From Cunninghamia lanceolata (Eukaryota; Streptophyta; Pinopsida; Cupressales; Cupressaceae): a stretch of DNA of 64,000 nucleotides. This document shows, one piece after another, positions 32,985 through 45,327 of this stretch. The notes below the pieces were generated by a model. The model was not told where the DNA came from, searched no databases, and saw only the letters and a list, made by a program, of their open reading frames with translations. A program made the position numbers and the translations under genes. The stretch's first letter is position 1. Every line of letters begins with the position of its first letter. The stretch spans positions 14,650,001 to 14,714,000 of the forward strand of contig BSBN01000187.1 of NCBI GenBank assembly GCA_027924645.1. The letters are read 5' to 3'.

Positions 32985-34564
32985 GATACACAAGACTGTG
33001 GAACACAGTGAAATTAATTAACTTTTCTCACAAGGTTGGATTTATATTTGAAAGGACTAATATTCTTCTAGATGTGTTCAAGGCTGAAATTTGCCAGGAA
33101 AATGAAGAAGTTCTAGACCAGCGAAATGAGGAAATTCTGGAACAACAAGTAGAGACATCACCAAAAGTTATTAGTAGTCCAGACACTGAAGTGGACCGCT
33201 CTGAAGATTTTGAATTATATTTGTCTAGAAACATACAATGTAGTCAAATATTAGGTTTATCCACTAATGATGTCTTGATTGAAAGTTGGTGCAGATTACA
33301 TGATAAAAAGCATTCAAAAAGAGGTTGCTATGATTGCTTGGTCATATTGAAGAGGACTCTAGAAAATATAGTAGCTGAATCAGTTCCAGAAGGTAAAGAA
33401 GAGGAAACATCCTTCCTGGATTCATTTTATGGTCAGATTGATAGGAGTTCTCTACTTCCTAATACAAGTAAGGATCAGTCAGTATGCAGGTATGAATCTT
33501 ATGAAAATTCTAGAGAAGAAACCACTCGTCAAGATAATATATTTGATTCTAATCCTAATACTTTTGATGAGGATAGGGAAACATCTTTCCTGGAGTCATT
33601 TTATGGTAAAAAGGAATGGAGACAAGTGGAACAATTTAAATGCATTGCTGCTGATAAAGTTCCTATGATAGTAACTCAGGGAGTCATAGAAAAGAAAATA
33701 AATGTTGATTTACTATCTAACTTGGCTGAATTGAATGATCAAATACAAGAATGTTGCAGGTTAATGGAACCAGACACTCTACTAGATCGAAGATGTGAAT
33801 TATTTAATGAACAATTCCTGAAAGATGAAGATGTAGAAGACTTTGGAGTTGTTGTGCATGATCAGACGTCACTCCAGAAATATTTTGAAAATGAAACAGG
33901 GAAGTATTCTTATCAGTTGAATGCCAATTCTCCTTTACAGTCAAATGATTTAGAAACGATAAATTTTTGTATCTCAGGTTGTGATAATAAAGATACTCAT
34001 TTAGATGTTGATGTACAGAGAATTGAAGAAAATATTGAGAAGTTTCCTGAACAAAAGGATAAATTGAATGTCCAGAATGGAGGAATAAATGTGGATAAAG
34101 ATGAAGAAATAATGCATCAAGAGTCATACATTCTTCAATTTGAAGTGAGACTAGACACTAAGCCAAGCAATGAAAATATAGAGTTAAATGGAAGATTAGC
34201 TGGCATTAAACTAGCATGTTCAATAGAACCAGAAATACATCAGGTTGTATTTTTCCTTTCCACAGTAAATGATGTTGATTATTGTTTTGATTGTGGAAAT
34301 TTAAGAGATAAGACATGCACATGGATTAATCATGAACATGATGAGCTTCCTCAGTTGCTGATCATCAAGGGTTATTCTGTTGAATACAGTGAATTTAGAA
34401 TATCCGAATATTTTTCAGAATATAAAGATAAATTTTCTAGGTTGAGAACCATAACTAATACCCTGATGCTCCTGCACAATCAAGAGAAGTATGCAAATAT
34501 AGGTGTCTTTGGGTCTTTTTCTAGTTTTTGTTTGCCTAGTAGTAATTTGTATATAGCTTTGTAG
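32985..34564 (+). CDS. Unrecognised acidic ORF carried by element D, about 526 codons
   Basis: The longest uninterrupted frame in the window. I do not recognise the family. The frame is open from at least 32963 but its first ATG is more than 200 codons in, and TTGTTGCAG ends at 32984, so a spliced start is likely. Visible features: many Asp/Glu; two copies of the phrase ETSFL(D/E)SFYG, at about codons 140 and 200; a Cys/His set C-x2-H-x8-C-x2-C (WCRLHDKKHSKRGCYDC, near 33290) and another C-x2-C-x7-C-x4-H (near 34290), both zinc-ribbon-like; no RT, integrase, protease or capsid motif. A donor-like GTATGC near 34489 suggests that the last codons, which are T-rich, may be intron. It lies between the LTRs of D on the same strand as the presumed genome RNA. 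It may be a retroelement accessory protein or a captured host exon. Confidence 0.5.
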
Positions 34565-35473
34565 GTTAGTTGTTTGTAAAGTCTGCTCTTTTTTCTTTCT
34601 TGTTTTGCTTTCTGTTGTTTCCCTTTGATAGTTAGTTTGCTTTGTGCATGTTTGCTTTGTGTGTTTTTTTTTTCTTTGTTTTTGCATTGTTGAGCCTTTG
34701 TTTTGATTGAGCAAAATTGGTGCACCTTGTTACTTAAGAACACTATAGAAATTGTTAGAATTCAAAAGTTGGATATAAGTTTTTCCATAGGTTGCAACTC
34801 GTGTCAATATAGGTACTCTTGATCAGGTCTGTGGTATCATATTCATCAGTACTACTTTTCTTGAGTCAAGGTGATCCTCACAATGACACACCTAACAGCC
34901 TTGGGATTGTTGAACATATCAGTGTAGGTGTTAAGTGAAAAATCTAAAGGTTGCCCTTGCTACCATTGTAACTCTCAGCTTAATTTTAGCAAGTGACCAC
35001 TCCTTGCATCATGAAGCTACAATTGTTATATATTATGAAATTAAATTCAAAATATAAAATAAATAAACTAATAAAATAGATTTACTGAAATCCAGATTAA
35101 GTCATCTAAGTAACTCTACCGGGGCTATAGACGCTTGTTGGTAGTGGGGCTCTACTTAGGGGAATTGCAACGATAACCTTGTTGGGGCTATGGACACTCG
35201 CTGGCAGCAAGGCTCTATCCAGTTAGCTATGAGGAATGAACCAAACTACATAGCTTAACACCAGTCTCTGGTTTATTCAACTCACTTTCAAGATGAGTAT
35301 ATTAATCACATGCATACACTTGATCCCTTATCAATTCATTGTTATATTGATGAACATGATACCAGTTAGAAAGGATTAGGATGCTCATGCTTAATAGGAG
35401 TTGGAACATTATGTTTTAACTTATCCTCATCTTTTGAATTATTTGAATTTTGTTGTTTTCTTTGGTGGCAAGT
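34565..35473 (+). other. D region between ORF and 3' LTR, no gene
   Basis: 34570-34720 is strongly pyrimidine-rich on the plus strand. 35110-35220 has two related copies of a 'ggggctatgga(c)' phrase about 65 bp apart. No polypurine tract of normal quality precedes the LTR; only GGTGGCAAG at 35465-35473. Confidence 0.6.
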
Positions 35474-37290
35474 TGTTGTGTGGTTACACAACACGCCCCA
35501 TTTTGCCTTAGCAAAATAGGGACCCAACTTTGCTGGCTTGTTCCCTTGCTTTTGTGCTTTGGGTGGTAGTAGTAAAAGTCATATCAGTCAGTATGCATAT
35601 GTCTAATGTTAGGTATATTTGTGATCTCAAAATCTGAACCAAATCCAAAGTCTAAATATATCCCTAAAAAGCTTACCATGTGAAAGAGCATGAAATTCTA
35701 GGCAGGTTTGCCTTTTACATCACCCTGAAATTCATCCAAATGAGAAGGTTATGGAGGGTCAAACTTCTGGTCAAACCTAGTTGTTGAGGGGGGAATCATA
35801 TTTTAATTATCACCCCAGTGTGGACATGATGATGCCATCATCATCATCCTGATCTTTTGGGGGAGGGTTACTTTAGTCGCAAGGGTCATATTACATTTAT
35901 CACCTGATCTTAAATATGACCCTATATTACAAATATCACCCTAGCGCTAATATGATGCTGACGTCACTATCATATACATTGGATGAGGAAGATCATATTT
36001 CTTAATATCCCACATATTGATAATGTGCATCAAGCGGACCCGAAATGTCAATTAAATGGAAGAAATTCATTGTATGTATCTTACATACAAGCGGACATAT
36101 AATACTATATGCATCGGGATCAAAAGGTTTTAAAACGTAATATGCATGTCAAAATATACAAGGCGAATAAAGTGGCGCATCGATATGACTTTTGCCATTA
36201 GTGGTGTTTGGTTTTTTCTTCCCGATGGGTGTGGTCTCTCTGATAGGAAGTTTGGTCATCGGCCTAGCTTAAGTCCATCAGCCTTGTTTAATATTTTCTC
36301 CCCGATCTCATGTATTTCGCCGACAGAGATAAAGACTTCGGCCTGACTTCTGGCATAGGTGAAGTAGTGGATTTGTCATGCCGAAGGCTCAGTCTCACTG
36401 ATGGAAGGTGACCATTATAATTTGAGATGTCGGATTCTAGTGGATTTGTCATGCCGAAGGCTTGATCACACCGATATACAAGGGTTACATATATTGCAAA
36501 TATACATTGCCACGAAACTCAAGGAAGTTTTAAAAATGGTTAAGTACTTGTATCATCCCCATGTATAGCTTTATAAGATACAACGCAGTATGCATGTCAT
36601 AGCAAAAGGAAAGGAGGTGGTCATCGGTGTAAGGTATGTATCAGCCATGCCTTGTTTTATCTCCCCAATAGGTGTTGTCACCCTGATGGAAGCTCATCGG
36701 TATAACTTTACACCATCGGCCATGTCTTGTTTTATCTCCCCAATAGGTGTTGTCTCACCGATGGATGGTCATCATTGTAAGGTTTGTTATCGGTGGAGGT
36801 TTGTTTGGTCATTTCGATAGGTCGGGTCTGCCCGATATAGTTTGCTCATTGGTATAGCTTTACACTGTCGGCCATGTTTGGTATTTTCTCCCCGATGGGC
36901 ATGGTCTCCCCGATGGTTAAGTGGTTTCTTCAGCTTGACTTGTATTGTCGGTAGAGCCTTGTGTTGTCTTGGCAAAAGGTATTGTCTGCCCAATGAGTGG
37001 TCATCGATATAATTTTAACTATCAGCCATATCTTGTTTGGTCTCGCTAATCATATGCGTTTCGCCGATGGTGCAAAAGGTGTAGGTGGATGTGCAAGAAA
37101 CTGGATGCAAAAGAATATTTAAAAACAAATAATTCCTTGTACATTTTATTGCATGTATGTGCATGAGATGCAAGATGGTATATGCAAGGAATGTATATAG
37201 GAGGATTTAAAAGCTCGATATGCAGGGAAATGGGTGAGAATGCAAAGCGATGAAAATTTAGATCACCCAAATGCATTTTTCTAGTCAACA
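35474..37290 (+). mobile_element. 3' LTR of element D (1,817 bp)
   Basis: Partner of 28495-30899, same termini TGTT and AACA, single copy of the 592 bp unit. Both start hairpins are conserved in their arms (35474-35493 and 35500-35517). The flank to the right is two bases and then the LTR of element C, and no duplication of the left flank CTACC is found. Confidence 0.85.
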
Positions 37291-37292
37291 AT

Positions 37293-39139
37293 TGATGCAG
37301 AGGTAAGGTAGAGATTGTAGAAGTTCACTCAATGAACTTAAGTCACTCAACTTTCTCCAAAAGGTTTACAAGGTGTTTGTGTTTACCAGCCTCACAAGGC
37401 TACTCCAGGAATCAACTTAGCCTAGGATCACCCTCTGGTGTCATCCACTCAGGCTACTCACCACTCACTTTGGGGAGTCACAGCTCAACCCAACTTAGAA
37501 ACACAACCCACCTTCAAGAGATCAACATCTACTACCAATACCTCTACCAACATAGACAACAACATCCATTTAACATACACTTACCTATGACATGCAGGGA
37601 ATAAGGTCACAGACCAAGAAACTACCATTCCATTCCTTACAAAACAGTGGACAACAAATCTCTGTATAACTATCTTTTGACAGTGTTTGAAGAAGGCTTA
37701 ACCCAACAATAACTTCTTAAAGCCTCAAAAGACCATCAATACTCCATGCATACTAAACATTCAATGTGAATGAATAATCATTTACTCACATGCAGGCCCA
37801 CACTGTGTTATAGAGGGCAGAGGACAGCAAATTGAAGCTTGACTGTCCTATGACAGTCTTAAAGTGACAGCTTCTTTCTTATAGCCTTTGTGATAGCTAA
37901 ACCTACATCAACTCCTCTCCAACAAGGATCTAAACACCTCAACCACTTACCAATGATAGGATCAACTTGAGGACTTTGAACCAACACCTTGCCTCTGTAC
38001 TTGTTCTGATAGAAATAGTACACTATTTGACTGTCTTCAAGAAAACAGTGTTAGAGGAGGTTAAACCTTGTAAGTAAGGAGAAAGTTTAACACCACACTA
38101 ACCACTCACAAACCTCAAATGACCTTCACCACTTGGTGCATGAACCAAATACTTATATTGAAATTTTTACCATTCCTTGAACCTTTAGACCGTACTGTAC
38201 CCACATGCATGAACAACAAACTATATTTCTATCAGCAATTATTATTTTTCTTCTAAAGGACAGTCTAGCTTGAGATTGTGGGAAAGATGTGTATCAAGGA
38301 TCCCTTGTCTAGATAGTAGGGATCTTGTGCAGGTCTGCCTTCCTTCTGAAACACAAAGATCAACTCCATTTGATCAAGCCTATGATTGTTTTCTTGCACT
38401 CTTGTTGTCCTATGCCTTTTCTTAACTAACTAGTCACTGTTTTGACTAGATAGCAGCATACCAACCACCATGGAGGAAGGAGAACCACCCTACAAACTTC
38501 AAAAACATGAAAAATACTCTAATTTCCTCCATCTCACTGAAAGATGACTGATCATCTTCAGAGGACAGAGGAAAAATGCTCCATTCTATCTCAAAACCCT
38601 AGGTAAGGAGGGTTTAAACTAGTTTTTGCAAAATGGGATGAAACAAGCACCACAAAATGTTTCAAGAACTCAGAACACATGCAAATGAGAGCTACTTCAA
38701 AGAACTAAAACATTTTCCAAACCTTATTCCCTTGGCAGTCCATACCAGGCCGTACAGAATGGTTGTCTTCACTAAAAAGGCAGAAAACATAGTTTTTTCT
38801 TAATAAACTCCTTCCTTCATTTCATTTTTGGCATGTTTTACAAAACTAAAGTTTAAAGGAAACTTTCCCCAACATTTCCACTTCTCAACAGTCCATACAA
38901 CTGCCCAAGAAAGGCAGTGAACCAATGGAAAAGCTTATTTTCATAAAAAACAAGTTTCTAAAAGAAAACCTCCTATAAAATAGGTCTTATCAACATCCTC
39001 ATGGACTAGTCAATCTAATTGACTAAGTCATTATTACAAAATATCAAAATGGATTTCAAAGTCTTAGAGGTAAACAAATTAACATGAAAATAACTAGGAA
39101 AAAAACCAACACAATGATTTAAACTATGGAGCTCCTGCA
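37293..39139 (-). mobile_element. 3' LTR of gypsy element C (1,847 bp)
   Basis: Collinear with 50915-52762. On the minus strand it starts TGCAGGAGCTCC and ends GCATCA. Identity is high over the whole length with scattered transitions. No ORF of note. Confidence 0.92.
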
Positions 39140-39152
39140 CGATACTCCCCTT
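39140..39152 (-). promoter_or_regulatory. Polypurine tract of C
   Basis: Minus-strand AAGGGGAGTATCG directly before the LTR start. It is interrupted by pyrimidines, so a weak tract. 39153-39330 holds no clear gene. Confidence 0.6.
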
Positions 39153-39334
39153 GTAGGAAGAACTCAAGTCCCTTGAGTTGCCAACTGTTGAAGTGTTATG
39201 CCATGGTTCAAGATATTTGCTTCAATCATCCAAGTCTTCTTGATAACTTTGGAATCCAAAATGCACTCCAACTATAAAGGTTTGTTTGGAGGCAAATCCT
39301 TGATCCAATCAGCATCTTTAGCCACCACATCTAA

Positions 39335-41830
39335 TCAACTTTCATTAGGCAATGGAGGTCTGAAAGGAAAAAGATCACAAACATTGAAAATTGGGGAGAT
39401 ACCAAGGCCATCTGGTAGCTCAATCTCATATGCATTTGGACCAAATTTGTGCACTATTCTGCATGGCCCAATCTTCTTCATCAGGAGTTTAGTTGGCTGA
39501 CCCTTTGGCAACCTTTCTTTCCTCAGATATGCCATGACTAAATCACCAACTTTGAACTGTACTTCTCTTTTCTTCAAATCTACCTTTTCCTTGTACTTTG
39601 TGACTGATTTTTCTAGTTGTAACTTGACTTAATCATGAACTATTTTCATGGAGGCAGAAAACTCTTCACCAAGTGCACTCCTTCTATCCCAACCTTAGAG
39701 ATCCTTCAGCTCAAGTGGCCCTCTTGGATGAAATCCATAAACTATCTCAAAAGGACTTTTACCAGTGCTCCTATTCCTTGAATCATTGTAGGCATATTTA
39801 GCCTGATTGATAACCAAGTCCCATGCCAAACCATGCTACTTTGTAAGGCACCTTAGAAGGTTTCCAAGTGATCTATTAACCACCTCAGTCTGACCATTAG
39901 TTTGTGGATGGTAGGCTGATGAAAAGGACAACTGTGTGCCCAGCTTCTTCCACAAGGTCCTCCAGAAGTGACCTACAAACTTAGAATCTCTGTCAGTTAC
40001 AATGGACAATGGTAAACCATGTATCCTTACTACCTCTTTGAAAAATAGACCTGCAACATGAGATGCATCATTTGTGCATTTACATGGCACAAAATGAGCC
40101 ATCCTGCTGAACCTATCAACAATGACAAACACACTATCCACCCCTCTGGCTGTCCTGGGTAACCCAAGCAAAAAATCCATGCTGATACTTTCCCAAGGTC
40201 TGTTGGGAATGGGAAGGGGATGGTATAGGCCTGCATTTGAAGACACACCTTTGGCTCTTTGATAGATTGCACAACTAGCTACATATTTTCTCACATTTGA
40301 TTGCACCTTTGGCCAAAAATAGAATCTTGTGACTTGTTCTAGTGTCTTGTCTAAGCCAAAATGTCCTCCTAAAGAACCATTATGTTTCTCCTTGATGATG
40401 TTGTCCCGCATGGAGCACTTAGGGACACACAGTAAATTGCCCTTAAACAAGAGGCCTTCCTGCAAAATAAAATCTGCATACTCTCCATGGAATATGTTAG
40501 CCAAGTTCATACAAACATCATAAGCCTCTTTGAAATCAGAATCTTCTTTATACAACTCCTTCAAACAGTCAATACCCATGCTTTCTAACTGAATTTCATA
40601 AATAAGAAGTAACCTCCTACTCAATGCATCAGCCACCTTGTTAGAGACACCTCTTTTGTGCTTAATTGTGAAGGTATAAACTTGTAGCTGTTCCATCCAT
40701 TTAACATGTCTATGGTTCAATTTTTCTTGACTATCAAGAAAGATTAAAGCATGATTGTCAATAAACACAATAAATTCTTTGGGCAACAAATAATGTCTCC
40801 ATTTCTTAAGAGCTTGCACCATTGCATAGAGTTATAAGTCATAGGTAGAATACCTTTTCTTGGCTTCATTCAACTTTTCTGAAAAGAATGCCACTGGATG
40901 TCCTTCTTGGCTGAGAACAACACCAATAGCTTGCTGACTTGCATCACACTCAACAACAAACACCTTATCAAAATCAGGGAGTACTAAGGTAGGTAACTCA
41001 GCCACCTTTATTTTCAACAACTCAAAACTATCATCAGCTTCCTTTGTCCACTGGAATCTACATTTGACTCCACCCTTGATGGTGTTGAGGATGGGAGCAC
41101 TAATGTGACTAAAAACTCTGATAAACTTCCTATCGAAAGTCAGCAATCCATGGAAACTTTTCATATCTCCCACTATTTTTGGGGTAGGCCAACTAAGAAT
41201 AGCCTCAACCTTAGAGGGATCCATCTTCAAACAGCCCTTAGAAATGACAAATCCCAAGTATACAAGTTCAGTTTTCATGAACTCACATTTGTCTAAGTTG
41301 ATCATCAACTTGTGCTCATGCAGCTTCTCCAACACCTGACCAACATGCTTCACATGGTCTTCCCTTGTCCTGCTGAAGGTTAGTATGTCATCAAGATAAA
41401 CAATAACAAATTTACCAATGAATTCAACTAATACCTCATTCATCAGGTGCATAAATGTACTTGGCGCATTACTGAGACCAAATGGCATAACAAGCCATTC
41501 ATAAAGACCTTCATTGGTCTTGAAAGTAGTCTTCCATTCATCTCCTTGTCTGATCCAGATTTGATGATATCTAGATTTCAAATCAATCTTTGAGTAATAG
41601 CATGATCCTCCTAGATAATCCAAGAGATCTTCAATTCTTGGCATTGGGAATCTGTACCTTATGGTGATCTTGTTTATGGCCCTTGAATATGTGCATAGCC
41701 TCCACTTTCCATCCTTCTTAGGAGCAAGTACACTTGGAACTACACAAGGACTTAGACTCTTCCTAATGAGCCCTTTCTCTAGGAGATCTTGAATTTTCCT
41801 TGCCACCTCTTCATTTTGCTGTGGAGTCAT
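39335..41830 (-). pseudogene. pol: C pol: reverse transcriptase, RNase H, integrase and C-terminal end
   Basis: Reading leftward from 41830: reverse transcriptase with [40 protein letters not shown], and intact YLDD (41387-41398); RNase H with [32 protein letters not shown], and VADALSRR; integrase zinc domain HNGSLGGHFG and CAIYQRAKG; integrase core ISMDFLLGLPRTARG, IVTDRDSKFVG, and TNGQTEVVNRSL, so D, D and E are all present. 39577-39335 is the C-terminal module KVGDLVMAYLRKERLPKGQ with GPCRIVHKF and ISPIFNVCDLFPF. The main breaks are stops near 40830 and 39836. It is the best preserved pol in the window. The clade is chromovirus-like, not assigned further. It begins at the edge of the Copia A insertion. 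Confidence 0.92.
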
Positions 41831-43126
41831 TGTTAGATCTAGGGTACACAACTGAGAGGGGGGGTGAATTCGTTGCACAAAAACCTTGCTTCTACTTCAA
41901 ACCCTTGATTCTTCTTTGTTAGTTAACAGCATATCAATTAACCATTCATGAAAGTAGAAAGCATAAACACCAGAGCAGATAAACATCAACACATTAGACA
42001 CCAAGATTTTTGATGTGGAAAACTTGGTTAAGGAAAAAACCACAGGGTGATTAACCCAAGGATTATTCTCTGTTAGAAGAATAAGAAAAATGAATGGCAC
42101 ATGCCAATTAGGGCTCACTGCCTGAGCACACTGCTCACAAGGAGGCACACTGCCTACAAGAGACACACTATCTACAAGATCATAAGTATCACAAACTTGA
42201 ACTGGAGAATGACATCTTTACCATGTCTAGATCAATTCCATTTAAGCCCTATACACTTCTGCTCTGCCTTTCACTCTTTCACTATGCCACACTCATCCGC
42301 TCCACAACACACACTTCAAAATGAACTCACAAACCTTTATTTATACAAGGCATCAACTTAGGAACAATCATCTAAGCTAGCAATCAACCACAAGAACATT
42401 CGCAAGATGAATAACTCATCTGGTCGGCCAATCTAAACAAGAACAACTTCATCCGGAAGAACTCATACAGTTGGCCAGCAAGAACACCTCCATCCGGAAG
42501 AATATCTCCAATTTCAGGCTCTAACAGTAATGCAGACCAACAACACAACCTCAACATGATCCAAGAACCTTCACAAGCTTTCCTGAATGACCAGGCACAT
42601 CCGCACTTCCTCTACTCACTGGAATCTCTTCTCTTCCTCATCTGGAACTTCAAGAACACAGTCTATCGCCACTGTCATACTGAAAAAGGTGCTTCCGGAC
42701 CTCCAAACCACATACCAATTGAGATGACACATCACAAGGACATCCCAAACACTCTATCTAATCTGCAGAATAGGACAATGCACTTCCGGGTCTCACCGGA
42801 CCCTTTTGTAACACTCTATCACTTTGAAGCATCTCCTAGAACTGACTCTACTTGATCAATCACAACTTCTTCACATCTTCATGCGGACCTCTGAAATCTT
42901 AACTGGATCATCTCAAGACTCATATCTACAAGCCCTTTAATCTGCATCCTCTAAATCTCAACCTATTGAGTACTTTTGCCTTCTTCTCATCACTGTTCTT
43001 CACTGTTCTTGATTGAGACTAATTTTCTCCATATTCTCAGCACATAGCTCATCCAATCCTTCTTGTCAATGCAATATGAGTATGTTGACATCAATGACAA
43101 CACTGGTTCACCTCATACTTGCAACA
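41831..43126 (-). mobile_element. 3' LTR of Copia A (1,296 bp)
   Basis: Minus-strand start TGTTGCAAGTATGAGG, end AGATCTAACA. Exactly the same length as 47664-48959. It holds a near copy of CACCGGACT (42794-42802), a short motif reported as typical of Sirevirus LTRs, and a TATA box. The left flank GTCAT nearly equals the right flank ATCAT (48960-48964), a five-base duplication with one transition. Confidence 0.95.
42336..42345 (-). promoter_or_regulatory. TATA box of the Copia A 3' LTR
   Basis: Minus-strand TATAAATAAA, same site as in the other family A LTRs. Confidence 0.65.
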
Positions 43127-43449
43127 ATCTCCCCCTTTGTCATTGATGGTAACATATGATGTGAAAAACCATCAAGACAAGAACTTCTCCTTTCTGTCAC
43201 AGCTCCTCCTATCAACAACAACTCTTCACATGTCTTCTCTTCCTTTACTACTCCCCCTTTGACTATCAACCACTTGTTTTTCACATGTCTTCTCTCCCCC
43301 TTTGACATCAATGGCAAAGGGCTCATACTTGTAATTATAATACATCAGAATCATACCAGCTGCTCCCCCTTAGTAGCAGCTCCCCATCATCAATCCGGAT
43401 CACAAGATATGACTGTGATATCCACCGGACTGATGCACATCAGTGCATC
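43127..43449 (-). promoter_or_regulatory. Polypurine tract array and conserved motifs of Copia A
   Basis: On the minus strand purine runs of the AAAGGGGGAG type occur at about 43128-43139, 43252-43260, 43296-43308 and 43363-43370, the first touching the LTR. An exact CACCGGACT lies at 43423-43431. No env-like ORF is present: pol ends at 43450 and this 320 bp is all that separates it from the LTR. Confidence 0.75.
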
Positions 43450-45327
43450 CTAGTTCATCACTGGAGGGGCCATGACCCCTAACTTCTCCCTAAGATACTC
43501 AAAAGAGTCCTTGGGAAGAGGTTTAGTAAAAATATCTGCAATCTGATCCTTGGAAGGTACATACTCCAATCTGACTTCATCCTTGTTCACTTGTTCTCTC
43601 AGAAAGTGAAACTTGATAGATATGTGCTTGGTCTTAGAATACAATACCGGATTCTTAGAAATATTTATTGCACTTGAATTATCACAGAAAATTGTGATAG
43701 GCTCCTCATACTCTACTTTGATATCTCTTAGCATTTGCTTCATCCATAAAATTTGAGTGCAACTACCTACTACTGCAATGTATTCTACTTTAGTTGTAGA
43801 CAGAGATATTGCATCTTGTTTCTTGCTTAGCCAAGAAACCAATCTCTTTCCTAAAAAGAATGCTCCACCACTGGTGCTCTTCCGGTCATCCACATCTCCT
43901 GCCTAATCTGCATCTGTATATGCATGAAGAGAGAAATCATGATCTCTGAGATACCACAAACTATACTCCACTGTCCCTTTTAGATATCTAAAAATTCTCT
44001 TGATTGCCATAACATGAGATTCTCTGGGATCAGCCTGAAAGCTTGCCACAAGACCAACAGCCTACATTATATCTGGTCTACTTTGCGTGAGATACAATAA
44101 TCCACCAATCATTGATCTATACTTTGTCTAGTCTGCCTTAGGAGAGTCATCATCTTTGCTCAACTTGCATCCGGTTTCCATGGGAGTATTCATTGGCTTT
44201 GAATCTTCCATCCCAGATTTCCTCAACAATTCTTTCACATATTTGGTATGAGAAATGAAGATCCCTTTCTTTGTTTCAGTAATTTGCAGACCCAAGCAGA
44301 AATTCATTTCACCAAGCATAGACATCTCAAACTCACTTTTCATCTGATTTGTAAAAGTTTTACACATACTATCTCTTCCTCCAAAAATGATATCATCCAC
44401 AAACACTTCAACAATCAAAATTTTTTCATGATCAATTTTGAAATATAAGTTATTGTCAGCAGTACCTTTGTTGAATCCAATCTACACAAGATGCTTATCC
44501 AACCTTTCATACCATGTTCTTAGTGCTTGCTTCAATCCATATAGTGCCTTTTTTAATTTGCAGACCATATCACCATGTTCAGATAACTAAAATCCATCTG
44601 GTTGTTCAATGTACACCTCTTCTTCTAAGTCACCATTCAAGAAGGCAGATTTGACATCCATCTGATATACTTTGAAATCTTTGAAGGTAGCAAATGCAAG
44701 AAATAGTCTGACTGCTTCAATTCTTGCCACTGGAGCAAAGGTTTCCTCAAAGTCAATCCCTTCTATTTGAGAGTAGCCTTTGTAGACTAATCTAGCCTTA
44801 TTTCTGATTACTTCACCAACTTCATTTAGTTTGTTCCGGAAGACCCATTTGGTTCTAATCACATTCTTATTTCTAGTTCTAGGAACAAGATCCCAAATAT
44901 GATTTTTCTCAATTTGCATCAACTCTTCCTCCATTGCTTTGGTCCAGTTTTCATCATTACAAGCTTCATTAATTGTCTTAGGTTCAATATTTGAAATCAG
45001 ATAGTATTCATTTGAATCTTGAGCAACTCTCCTCCTTGTTTGTACCCCTTTGCTTTTGTCACCTATAATCTGATCTTCAGAATGGTTTAGAGTTACATAC
45101 CTTGGAACTTTGGGAGTTTCTTGCACTACTGTTTCTTGGTCAGGCTCATTTAGACACACCTCTTCTTCCTGATTTGTCGGATTAGTTTGAATCTGAATTT
45201 TAGAGGAGGATTGAGTTTCTTGCACCAGGGAATCATTCTGATCATCTTCATCATATTCATAAAACCTTGAGGGCTTCTCAATTCCTTCATCAACCTTCAC
45301 ATTTGCACTTTCTATCATCTTTCTCAA
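43450..45327 (-). pseudogene. pol: Copia A pol: reverse transcriptase and RNase H
   Basis: The open piece 45327-44587 has an acidic linker, then [20 protein letters not shown] and the N-terminal reverse transcriptase [31 protein letters not shown] with [19 protein letters not shown]. The catalytic motif is FVDD (44418-44380) where YVDD is usual; both Asp are present. After a break, 43893-43450 holds the Copia RNase H: DDRKSTSGGAFFLGKRLVSW, SLSTTKVEYIA (the usual catalytic A-E-x-E-Y reads TKVEYIA), FCDNSSAINI and DIFTKPLPKDSFEYLREKLG. The C-terminal end is normal. Breaks near 44585, 44125 and 43895 make it non-functional. Confidence 0.92.

Noticed and set aside
32963..34564. Endogenous pararetrovirus or retroviral polyprotein as source of the long D ORF
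   Set aside because: No reverse transcriptase, protease, movement or coat protein motif, and it lies between LTRs.
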